10,149 nucleotides of DNA from Clostridia bacterium (lineage in GTDB: Bacteria; Bacillota; Clostridia; UMGS1883), in the NCBI GenBank assembly GCA_021202495.1, contig JAJQCX010000001.1:1-10149 (forward strand), given 5' to 3'. The position numbers were made by a program, and so were the translations under genes. The stretch's first letter is position 1, and each line of letters starts with the position of its first letter. Under the pieces are notes generated by a model. The model was not told where the DNA came from, searched no databases, and saw only the letters and a program-made list of their open reading frames with translations. Below, piece after piece: positions 1-4,853 of this stretch.

Positions 1-336
1 AATCGGCTGACGCGGTTGGGTGAGATTGCGAAAGAGCAGGTTGAAGAATTGAAAGAGAGGTATGAGGGGTTAATTATTGACAATTTTGTTATAATGCCGA
101 ACCATGTACATATATTGTTGTCGAATTATGATATGAAGAAGAGGGAAACGGTAATAAGGATTATCGGCGCATATAAGTCGCGGACAGCGAATTTATGCAG
201 GGAAAGCGGATTTGATGGGAAATTATTTCAGACGTCGTTTTATGACAGAATTGTGAGGAACAGGCAGGAATATGAGAAGATTTATAGATATATTGACGAA
301 AATCCGATGAGGTGGAATAGGGATATGTATTTTTGA
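1..336 (+). CDS. REP-associated Y1 (HUH) transposase, C-terminal part
   Basis: The reading frame is open from the first base of the window to the TGA at 334-336, giving 111 visible residues. The true start lies upstream, so the TTG at 16 is not taken as a start. Visible residues include MPNHVH, whose two histidines (visible positions 35 and 37) form the metal-binding HUH pair of IS200-like/Y1 transposases. Further on is the C-terminal signature FYDRIVRN...YEKIYRYIDENPMRW. By alignment with the E. coli RAYT, Tyr97 in YIDENP is the likely DNA-attacking nucleophile. RAYTs are single-copy relatives of IS200 transposases that nick structured REP palindromes. The NP..W ending and the palindromic repeats starting 8 bp after the stop favour a RAYT over an ordinary IS200 transposase. 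The catalytic core appears intact in the visible part. Whether the N-terminus is intact cannot be seen. Confidence 0.85.
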   Translation, partial: NRLTRLGEIAKEQVEELKERYEGLIIDNFVIMPNHVHILLSNYDMKKRETVIRIIGAYKSRTANLCRESGFDGKLFQTSFYDRIVRNRQEYEKIYRYIDENPMRWNRDMYF

Positions 337-343
337 AGAGGAA

Positions 344-418
344 AAATTCCGCGGGGCGGAATTTATTGGATTAAATCGCCTGCGGGCGGGAACGGCGGGG
401 GACAAGCCCCCGCCCTAC
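344..418 (+). repeat. REP-like repeat, copy 1 (three successive hairpins)
   Basis: The first hairpin has perfect 9-bp arms, AAATTCCGC and GCGGAATTT, around a GGG loop (344-364). After a short A/T-rich linker comes CGCC-TGCG-GGCG (377-388). The third hairpin has 8-bp arms, GGCGGGGG (394-401) and CCCCCGCC (407-414), around ACAAG, followed by CTACGACC. The same order recurs at 641-716. The copy begins 8 bp after the stop codon of the RAYT gene. Known REP elements are substrates of RAYT proteins; that this family is the cognate substrate is inferred. Confidence 0.8.
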
Positions 419-556
419 GACCGGTGTGGTGGGGGTATTGGGTGCGTGGGTTGATTTTGAAGGTAATGGGAATTTTAAGATTTTACCGTGAATGTGGTGG
501 GGTTACGTTGTAGGGACGGATTATAATGCGGGTGGAAACGAAGAGAGAGGAAAACA

Positions 557-601
557 CGCCGATAGGCGCATATAATCAAAAGAATTTTGCGGAGCAAAAT
601 T
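557..601 (-). repeat. REP-like repeat, copy 2 (inverted, partial)
   Basis: Read on the minus strand this is a hairpin with 8-bp arms AATTTTGC and GCAAAATT (583-601), then a linker containing ATTATATG, then CGCC-TATC-GGCG (568-557). The order hairpin, linker, small GC hairpin matches the copies at 344 and 641 and is closest to the one at 1659-1708, which has the same ATTATATG linker. The large GGCGGGGG hairpin is absent. It points towards copy 3 across 39 bp, a head-to-head pair like the BIMEs formed by REP elements in enterobacteria. Confidence 0.65.
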
Positions 602-640
602 TTATCCTTTGGAGACGGAGATGTGGGAAAAATAAAAAAG

Positions 641-716
641 ATAAATTTTGCGTGGCAAAATTTATTGATTGAATCGCCTGCGGGCGGGAACGGCGGGGGA
701 CGAGCCCCCGCCCTAC
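641..716 (+). repeat. REP-like repeat, copy 3 (three successive hairpins)
   Basis: An 11-bp perfect stem, ATAAATTTTGC and GCAAAATTTAT around GTG (641-665), is followed by CGCC-TGCG-GGCG and then the hairpin GGCGGGGG (692-699), loop ACGAG, CCCCCGCC (705-712), and CTAC. From about 674 onwards it is nearly identical to copy 1. The first hairpin differs by paired changes (TTTTGC/GCAAAA here, TTCCGC/GCGGAA in copy 1), which shows that the stem is conserved as a structure. The copy lies 42 bp upstream of the sortase start. Confidence 0.8.
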
Positions 717-758
717 AACCGAGGTAGTGGGAGAATGATTAGAAAGGCGGGTGTGTGA

Positions 759-1574
759 ATGAAAAGCAGGGCGACGACGGTTTTGTTGGTTATTGTGTTT
801 ATTTTGGGGCTGTGTATTATGGCATATCCGCCGGTTAGTAATTATTGGAACAAATATCACACTACGCGAATGATTGCGGATTACACGGACGCGATTGCGG
901 AGATGGATTACAGCGTATATGAGGCGATGATTGAGGCGGCGGAGGAATGGAACGCGGAAAGGGCGGAAAATCAGACCGGGCTTTATTTATCGGACGCGGA
1001 ATATGAAGAATATGAACAATTGCTGCAGGTGACGAAATCGGGAATTATGGGGTACATCGATATTGAGAAGATTGACGTGGAGCTGCCGATATATCACGGA
1101 ACGTCGGCGGGCGTTTTGCAGGTGGCGACCGGGCATTTGAGCGGGACGAGTCTGCCCGTGGGCGGGGAGAGCTCGCACTGCGTCATAAGTGGGCACAGAG
1201 GGCTGCCGAGCGCGATGCTCTTTACCGATTTGGACGAGATGGAGATTGGGGACACGTTTGAGCTGACGGTTTTGAACGAGACGTATACTTATGAGGTGGA
1301 TCAAATCTCGATTATCGAGCCGGAGGACACGGAAAGTCTGTTCATCGTGGAGGGTGAGGATTACTGCACGTTATTGATGTGTACGCCGTATGGGATAAAC
1401 ACGCACAGGCTGCTGGTTAGGGGTGTGAGGATTGAGACGACGGGGACGCATGTGAGGGTCATCAATGAGGCGGTGAAGGTGACCAGCGTTTTGGTGGCGG
1501 CGGTGATTGCCGCGCCGATGCTGGTGATTTTGCTTATTGTGATGTTGGCGACAACGAGGAGGAGGAAAAGGTAG
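759..1574 (+). CDS. Class C (pilin-type) sortase
   Basis: This 271-residue membrane transpeptidase would join pilin subunits or anchor surface proteins outside the cell membrane. An N-terminal hydrophobic segment (about residues 7-24) leads into a helical region. The sortase fold then runs from MGYIDIEKIDVELPIYHGTS (about 97-116) through GHLSGTSLPVGG. The catalytic residues are His146 in SGHRGL, Cys208 in TLLMCTPYGINTHRL, and Arg217 in the same stretch. A second membrane helix (about 242-264) and a basic tail RRRKR complete the class C plan. Two things are odd: the usual TLxTC has Met in place of Thr before the cysteine, and no DPF/DPW lid motif is visible in the N-terminal region. No pilin or LPXTG substrate gene is in the window, so the target is unknown. 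The ribosome binding site is weak (AAAGGCGG, about 10 nt upstream). The stop codon abuts a heptamer repeat array. Confidence 0.93.
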   Translation: MKSRATTVLLVIVFILGLCIMAYPPVSNYWNKYHTTRMIADYTDAIAEMDYSVYEAMIEAAEEWNAERAENQTGLYLSDAEYEEYEQLLQVTKSGIMGYIDIEKIDVELPIYHGTSAGVLQVATGHLSGTSLPVGGESSHCVISGHRGLPSAMLFTDLDEMEIGDTFELTVLNETYTYEVDQISIIEPEDTESLFIVEGEDYCTLLMCTPYGINTHRLLVRGVRIETTGTHVRVINEAVKVTSVLVAAVIAAPMLVILLIVMLATTRRRKR

Positions 1575-1657
1575 TGTGGAGTGTGAAGCGTGAAGTGTGG
1601 AGTGTGGAGTGTGGAGTGTGAAGTGTGGAGTGTGAAGTGTGGAGTGTGGAGTTGAGG
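1574..1657 (+). repeat. Heptamer tandem array (GTGTGGA-type)
   Basis: Eleven consecutive 7-bp units (1574-1650) are GTGTGGA, GTGTGAA or, once, GCGTGAA, with no slippage of phase. A twelfth, degenerate unit GTTGAGG (1651-1657) ends the array just before a hairpin. The first unit begins on the last base of the sortase stop codon. Short perfect arrays like this vary in copy number by replication slippage. The array is outside the sortase reading frame. Confidence 0.9.
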
Positions 1658-1658
1658 A

Positions 1659-1708
1659 AAAAATTTTGCGGGGCAAAATTTTTATTATATGTATGCGCCT
1701 GCGGGCGC
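1659..1708 (+). repeat. REP-like hairpin element, copy 4 (short form)
   Basis: Perfect 11-bp arms AAAAATTTTGC and GCAAAATTTTT enclose a GGG loop (1659-1683). A linker containing ATTATATG leads to GCGCC-TGCG-GGCGC (1695-1708). The larger GGCGGGGG hairpin of copies 1 and 3 is missing. The hairpin is followed by TTATTATAT, so it might also weakly terminate sortase transcription, but the stem base is A/T-rich. Confidence 0.75.
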
Positions 1709-1779
1709 GGGATGTGTGGAGCGGGGGAAAGTTGCACAAAATAAATGTGAAAAAATTGTGAATTTCGGCGGGTTGGACA

Positions 1780-1808
1780 TTGACTATGGGGAAAAATTGA
1801 GGTAGAAT
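1780..1808 (+). promoter_or_regulatory. Sigma-A-type promoter of the atp operon
   Basis: A -35 box TTGACT (1780-1785) and a -10 box TAGAAT (1803-1808) are separated by exactly 17 bp. Each matches the consensus at five of six positions. Transcription would start near 1814-1816, giving a leader of only about 20 nt before the atpZ start codon. It is the best promoter match seen upstream of the operon. Confidence 0.8.
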
Positions 1809-1823
1809 AGGATAACAATTCAA

Positions 1824-1830
1824 GGGAGGA
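1824..1830 (+). promoter_or_regulatory. Ribosome binding site deciding the atpZ start
   Basis: GGGAGGA lies 6 nt before the ATG at 1837. The TTG directly upstream (1834) would be only 3 nt from it, so ATG is preferred. Confidence 0.75.
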
Positions 1831-1836
1831 TTTTTG

Positions 1837-2118
1837 ATGCCGGACAAATCGCGAAACAGCACGATGAGGGCTTTAACGTGGGTGACGCAATTTGGTCTGA
1901 GCTTGGTCTCGCCCTTGATTTTGTGTATATACGCCGCGTATTGGTTGAATATGAAATACGGTTGGGGAAATTTTGTCGTGATTATCGGGCTTTTTGTGGG
2001 ATTAGCCGCAAGCGGGATGAACATGGTGAAATATTACAAAGCCGTGAAGAATGAGAGCGGAGGGAAGGTCGATGACAAAAAGGACGCTGACGGACGTCGC
2101 GAAGGTGGCGGTATGTAA
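1837..2118 (+). CDS. atpZ: AtpZ/AtpI-family accessory protein of F-type ATP synthase
   Basis: This 93-residue membrane protein has two hydrophobic helices (about residues 14-35 and 45-66). They are joined by the short segment LNMKYGW and followed by a charged, low-complexity tail. The size, the two-helix shape with a G-rich second helix, and the position as first gene of an atp operon fit the AtpZ family (ATPase_gene1, also called AtpQ). In alkaliphilic Bacillus, AtpZ and AtpI have been linked to Mg2+/Ca2+ supply, and related proteins help ATP synthase assembly. The role here is inferred from that. The last 47 bp overlap the start of atpI in another frame, which implies translational coupling. 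It is the first gene after the promoter at 1780-1808. Confidence 0.8.
   Translation: MPDKSRNSTMRALTWVTQFGLSLVSPLILCIYAAYWLNMKYGWGNFVVIIGLFVGLAASGMNMVKYYKAVKNESGGKVDDKKDADGRREGGGM
2059..2064 (+). promoter_or_regulatory. Ribosome binding site deciding the atpI start
   Basis: GGAGGG, inside the atpZ coding region, lies 7 nt before the ATG at 2072. It favours that codon over the ATG at 2051, which lies upstream of this site. Confidence 0.65.
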
Positions 2119-2479
2119 TTTTGCCGTGGGCGCGGTGATGGTTGGAGTGTTCGCGATTTTGGGGTACTTTGATTTGACCGTGCTTTGGGGCGCGCTTTTG
2201 GGCAACGCGTTCGTTTCGCTGAACTTTTTGTGGATTGGCTTTACCGTGGAAAGAAGCGTTGCGAAAGATCCTAAGAAGGCGCAGCAGAGAGTGAGTTCGA
2301 CATACGTTTTGCGGCTGGTCGCTGCGGGCGTGATGGTTTTTGCCGCGATAAAGCTCGAATGCTTTAATTACGTGGCGGCTATTATACCGCTGTTTTATCA
2401 GAAATTCGTTATCATGGCGGTGGGCGCTTGGACAAACAGAAGGAAGAAGGACGATAAGGGAATGGTGAGCGAAGCATGA
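2072..2479 (+). CDS. atpI: ATP synthase subunit I (c-ring assembly factor AtpI)
   Basis: The 135-residue protein is predicted to have four membrane helices (about residues 10-31, 35-57, 78-95 and 99-118). It carries the family-typical GALLGNAFVSLNFLWIG stretch after the first helix pair and a charged C-terminus. AtpI proteins insert and assemble the c ring. In Na+-dependent enzymes such as that of Acetobacterium woodii, AtpI is reported to be important for ring assembly, which suits the sodium-type c subunit encoded downstream. The start is set at 2072 because of GGAGGG 7 nt upstream; a 142-residue form from 2051 is possible. The gene overlaps atpZ by 47 bp and atpB by 4 bp (ATGA). Confidence 0.85.
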   Translation: MTKRTLTDVAKVAVCNFAVGAVMVGVFAILGYFDLTVLWGALLGNAFVSLNFLWIGFTVERSVAKDPKKAQQRVSSTYVLRLVAAGVMVFAAIKLECFNYVAAIIPLFYQKFVIMAVGAWTNRRKKDDKGMVSEA

Positions 2480-3207
2480 GTGTTACGGGACCTTCGATAT
2501 TGTTTACAATTCCTATTCTCGGAGGAATTGATATTACCGAGACTATCTTAAACGGGTGGCTCGTGGTGCTGATTGTGTTGGCGCTGAGCTTGTTTCTGAC
2601 GCACAATCTCAAGACGAAAAATCCGTCGAAGCGGCAGCTTGTGGCGGAGAAGATTTATTCGATGCTGTGCAACATGGTGCGCGGAAACATGGGCGAAAGG
2701 TACGTGAGCTTTACGCCATACATCGGGGCGCTGTTCGGCTATTCAATCTTCGGATCGCTGTTGGGGCTTGTGGGGCTGCGAGCAGTGACCGCGGACATGA
2801 GCACGACGGTCGGCATGGCGCTTGTGACGTTCTTTATGATTGAGATTAACAACATATATCACAACGGCGTGGGCGGCTGGATAAAGAGCTTTACCGAGCC
2901 GGTGGCGATTATTACGCCGATAAACATTATCAGCGAGGTTGCGAACGTCATTTCGATGTCGTTTCGTCATTTCGGCAACATTGTGGCGGGCGTGATTATT
3001 TCGGACATGGTTTACTGGGCGTTGGCGAATTTCAGCTCGTTTGTGTTGGGGTGGATACCGAGCACGGCGATTGCGTCGATACCGATTTTCCAGATAGGCA
3101 TTCCGGCGGTGCTGTCGATATATTTTGATTTATTCTCAAGCTTTTTACAGGCGTACATTATTTCGATGCTGACGATGGTGAATGTGTCGCGTGTGACGGA
3201 AGCATAA
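2476..3207 (+). CDS. atpB: F-type ATP synthase subunit a
   Basis: This 243-residue stator subunit of Fo provides the half channels for the coupling ion. It has several hydrophobic helices (roughly 28-42, 84-102, 110-127, 165-190 and 203-235). The essential arginine is Arg164 in MSFRHFGNIVAG, where most homologues have RLFGN, so His replaces the usual Leu. Glu154, ten residues earlier, fits the conserved acidic position near it. The C-terminal helix contains FLQAYIISMLTMV, matching the family pattern QAfif..Lt. The start codon shares ATGA with the atpI stop, and only a weak AAGGGAA lies 13 nt upstream, so translation is probably coupled to atpI. The gene is followed by an unusual 298-bp repeat-filled gap before atpE. 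Confidence 0.95.
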   Translation: MSVTGPSILFTIPILGGIDITETILNGWLVVLIVLALSLFLTHNLKTKNPSKRQLVAEKIYSMLCNMVRGNMGERYVSFTPYIGALFGYSIFGSLLGLVGLRAVTADMSTTVGMALVTFFMIEINNIYHNGVGGWIKSFTEPVAIITPINIISEVANVISMSFRHFGNIVAGVIISDMVYWALANFSSFVLGWIPSTAIASIPIFQIGIPAVLSIYFDLFSSFLQAYIISMLTMVNVSRVTEA

Positions 3208-3392
3208 CAAGCGTGCCGCTTGAGGCATATTCGCGCGGTAGTGCGGCGGAGGAACGGCAGGCGGTGGCCGCGGTTTTTAATGCAGTGGCAGACCGCGGGC
3301 GGCAAGCGTGCCGCTTGAGCCATATTCGCGCGGTAGTGCGGCGAGAAATGGCAGTCAGTGGTCGCGGTTTATAATGAAACGGTAAACCGCGG
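3208..3392 (+). repeat. Two tandem copies of a 95-bp hairpin-bearing repeat
   Basis: Copy A runs from 3208 to about 3302 and copy B from 3303 to 3392. The first 41 bp differ at a single base, and the rest diverges more. Each copy starts with CAAGCG-TGC-CGCTTG, a 6-bp stem with a 3-nt loop, and ends with a larger hairpin. In copy A the latter is CCGCGGT/ACCGCGG (3268-3274 with 3292-3298). In copy B it is CGCGGTTT/AAACCGCG (3363-3370 with 3384-3391). The hairpin is kept although loop and flank sequences differ. The first copy begins on the base after the atpB stop codon. Confidence 0.85.
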
Positions 3393-3415
3393 CGGGGGAC
3401 GAGCCCCCGCCCTAC
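3391..3415 (+). repeat. REP-like repeat, copy 5 (large GC hairpin)
   Basis: Arms GGCGGGGG (3391-3398) and CCCCCGCC (3404-3411) flank ACGAG, followed by CTAC. This is identical to the third hairpin of copy 3 (692-716), with further likeness downstream (CGACGGAGGCAGCGGG against CAACCGAGGTAGTGGG). Its left arm overlaps the right arm of the preceding tandem repeat by one base. Confidence 0.8.
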
Positions 3416-3451
3416 GACGGAGGCAGCGGGGAGCTGTGAGTTGTTGAAAAT

Positions 3452-3468
3452 ATTCCGCAGTGCGGGAT
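3452..3468 (+). repeat. Small ATTCCGC hairpin before atpE
   Basis: ATTCCGC and GCGGGAT pair with one G-T wobble around an AGT loop. The stem resembles the first hairpin of copy 1 (AATTCCGC/GCGGAATT), but here it lies downstream of the GGCGGGGG hairpin instead of upstream. It ends 22 nt before the atpE ribosome binding site. Confidence 0.5.
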
Positions 3469-3490
3469 TTGAACTTTTTTATAATTTTTA

Positions 3491-3496
3491 AGGAGG
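3491..3496 (+). promoter_or_regulatory. Strong ribosome binding site with A/U-rich leader for atpE
   Basis: A full AGGAGG lies 9 nt before the ATG at 3506. The 20 nt upstream (3471-3490) are almost all A and T. This is the strongest translation signal in the operon and fits the need for many c subunits per complex. An A/U-rich translational enhancer before atpE is known in E. coli; a like role here is inferred. Confidence 0.75.
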
Positions 3497-3505
3497 ACTT
3501 TAACT

Positions 3506-3772
3506 ATGGATGCAATGTTGGCAAAGGCAATTGTTATGGCGGGAAGCGCTGTGGGCGCGGGACTTGCGATGATCGCAGGTATAGGCCCGGGTATAGGTCA
3601 GGGTTTTGCGGCAGGTAAGGCGGCGGAGGCAGTCGGAAGACAGCCCGAGGCAAAGAGCGACGTTACATCGACGATGCTTTTCGGCGACGCGGTTGCGGAG
3701 TCGACAGGTATTTACGGTTTGGTTATCGCGCTGCTGCTGTTGTACGCAAATCCGTTTGTAAGCCAGTTGTAA
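3506..3772 (+). CDS. atpE: F-type ATP synthase subunit c, sodium-binding type
   Basis: This 88-residue hairpin protein has two membrane helices. The first carries the glycine repeat GIGPGIGQG (25-33). The polar loop holds Arg45-Gln46-Pro47, and the second helix carries Glu65. Many copies form the rotor ring in the membrane. Residues Gln32, Val63, Glu65, Ser66, Thr67 and Tyr70 coincide in identity and number with those forming the Na+ site in the Ilyobacter tartaricus c ring. The enzyme is therefore predicted to move Na+, though such sites can bind H+ when Na+ is scarce. It is the only gene in the operon preceded by a long spacer, and it has the strongest ribosome binding site. Confidence 0.97.
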   Translation: MDAMLAKAIVMAGSAVGAGLAMIAGIGPGIGQGFAAGKAAEAVGRQPEAKSDVTSTMLFGDAVAESTGIYGLVIALLLLYANPFVSQL

Positions 3773-3812
3773 TTATTCGGGAAAAACCGGATGTGGGGAG
3801 TGAATGTAAAAA

Positions 3813-4310
3813 ATGCCATTTATTTCGGTAGATACATGGACGCTCATATTCACATGGGTCAATCTTTTGATACTGTTTTTCATTGTGAAAAAGCTCTTTA
3901 TGAAGCCGATACAGAAGATGCTCGACGATCGCAATGCGGAAGTGCAGAGCGTATACGCGGGCGCGGACGCGGCGGAAAAGGCGGCAAATGAGATGAAAGA
4001 CACGTATGAAAAGAAGCTTTCGGGCGCGGAGGAAGAGGCGGCGCAAATCGTTTCGAACGCGGTTGAAAGCGCGTCGAACCGTTCAGATTCTATTGTGAAG
4101 GAAGCCGAGGACAAGGCGGCGGGCATGATAGAGCGGGCGCAGAAGACGATTGAGGCGCAGAAAGAGTCGGCATATGCCGAGCTCAAGGGCGACGTTTCGT
4201 CGATGGCGGTTGAGATTGCGCAGAAGATTATCGAAAAGGACATCGACGAGAGCGACCACGAAAAGCTCATTGCCGAGGCGCTGGAAGGTTTGGGTGGCTC
4301 GAATGAATGA
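3813..4310 (+). CDS. atpF: F-type ATP synthase subunit b
   Basis: The 165-residue peripheral stalk subunit has one N-terminal membrane helix (about residues 8-28, WTLIFTWVNLLILFFIVKKLF). It is followed by KPIQKMLDDRNAEV, the usual start of the dimeric coiled coil. The rest is a long Ala- and Glu-rich helix (about 40-150) that clamps F1 through the delta subunit. The ATG at 3813 is the first possible start in frame, because a TGA lies at 3801. The best ribosome binding site, GGGGAG at 3795-3800, is rather far away (12 nt), so expression may be modest. The 3' end overlaps atpH by 8 bp. Confidence 0.95.
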   Translation: MPFISVDTWTLIFTWVNLLILFFIVKKLFMKPIQKMLDDRNAEVQSVYAGADAAEKAANEMKDTYEKKLSGAEEEAAQIVSNAVESASNRSDSIVKEAEDKAAGMIERAQKTIEAQKESAYAELKGDVSSMAVEIAQKIIEKDIDESDHEKLIAEALEGLGGSNE

Positions 4311-4833
4311 AAGAGCGGCGCTGTACGCTTCTTCTCTTTACGCGGTAGGCGCGGAGAGCGGAGCGGAGAAGGAAATTTATGAAGACCTGTGCATGGTGAA
4401 AGAGCTTTTTGACGAAAACAGGGATTACAAAAAGCTTTTAAATTCCGTGCAGGTGCCGCTTGAAGAGCGGGAAAAGCTTATCGACGAAGCTTTTTCGGGC
4501 GTTTTGGGCGAATATTCTCTGAATTTTCTCAAGATATTGGCGAAAAAGAGAATTTACGACATTTGGAGCGACTGCTTCAAAGAATATGAAAAGCTGTATT
4601 TTAAGGACGCCGGCATAGAGCGGGCGAAGATTGTGACCGCAGTCGTGCTTGACGAGGCGAAGAAAGAGGAAATTGTAAACAAGATTTCAGCTTCATTGGG
4701 CAAGACGGTGTTGGCGGATTTTGTACTCGACAAGAGCATTGTCGGGGGAATTGTGATAGAAACGGCGACGAGCAGCATTGACGCGAGCGTTAAGACGAAG
4801 CTCGAGAGCATTAAGAGGTACATCAGCAAATAG
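4303..4833 (+). CDS. atpH: F-type ATP synthase subunit delta
   Basis: The 176-residue protein joins the top of F1 to the b-subunit stalk. The N-terminal helical domain begins with RAALYASSLYAVGAESG, the family-typical A..YA.AL pattern. The C-terminal domain ends in DKSIVGGIVIETATSSIDASVKTKLESIKRYI, matching the conserved d.siiGG..v...d..iD.S....L. A longer open frame extends upstream inside atpF, but the ATG at 4303 gives the normal N-terminus. It sits in an ATGAATGA overlap with the atpF stop, which implies coupled translation; GGGTGG 5 nt upstream may assist. Confidence 0.95.
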   Translation: MNERAALYASSLYAVGAESGAEKEIYEDLCMVKELFDENRDYKKLLNSVQVPLEEREKLIDEAFSGVLGEYSLNFLKILAKKRIYDIWSDCFKEYEKLYFKDAGIERAKIVTAVVLDEAKKEEIVNKISASLGKTVLADFVLDKSIVGGIVIETATSSIDASVKTKLESIKRYISK

Positions 4834-4840
4834 GAATTTT

Positions 4841-4845
4841 GGGAG
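4841..4845 (+). promoter_or_regulatory. Ribosome binding site deciding the atpA GTG start
   Basis: GGGAG lies 8 nt before the GTG at 4854. A TTG at 4839 in the same frame overlaps this site and has no ribosome binding site of its own. Confidence 0.7.
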
Positions 4846-4853
4846 ATGATGAG

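Larger units (their letters stand above)
337..758. other. Non-coding, repeat-rich spacer between RAYT and sortase genes
   Basis: This 422-bp stretch has no credible gene. It holds three copies of a structured REP-like repeat (344-418, 557-601 inverted, 641-716), annotated separately. The part between them (about 423-556) is G-rich and shows no clear gene or terminator. A TATAAT at 522-527 lacks a matching -35 box. A promoter for the sortase gene probably lies here, but none can be pointed to with confidence. Confidence 0.7.
3208..3505. other. 298-bp non-coding insert inside the atp operon
   Basis: Everywhere else in this operon the genes overlap or are separated by at most 40 bp. This gap contains, in order, a 95-bp tandem duplication, a GGCGGGGG-type hairpin, a small hairpin, and an A/T-rich leader to the atpE ribosome binding site. 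No gene is credible in it on either strand. No good internal promoter or terminator is seen, so transcription probably runs through. Confidence 0.7.

Noticed and set aside
522..527. TATAAT as a promoter for the sortase gene
   Set aside because: The bases 16-18 bp upstream (around 498-505) do not resemble a -35 box.
1574..1657. Heptamer array as a CRISPR array
   Set aside because: Units are 7 bp without spacers, and no cas genes are present.
1659..1683. Hairpin as a dedicated terminator of the sortase gene
   Set aside because: The stem base is only A-T pairs with a GC-rich tip, and the same hairpin type occurs away from gene ends. It is better explained as a repeat element, though some termination cannot be excluded.
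1754..1820. AATTGTGA and GGATAACAATT, which look like the two halves of the E. coli lac operator, near the atp promoter
   Set aside because: The halves lie about 50 bp apart instead of adjoining, and A/T-rich sequence makes such matches likely. No LacI-type gene is in the window.
1371..2024. Long minus-strand open frame across the heptamer array
   Set aside because: Its translation is low-complexity His/Thr/Ser/Leu repeats read from the heptamers and the complement of the sortase and atpZ genes; no ribosome binding site supports it.
3480..3485. TATAAT just upstream of atpE as an internal promoter
   Set aside because: No -35 box lies at 16-18 bp, and transcription would begin inside the ribosome binding site. 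The A/T-rich leader explains it better.
3791..3991. Open frame starting before atpF in another frame
   Set aside because: It overlaps atpF almost entirely and encodes a biased, non-family-like protein, while atpF has clear family features.
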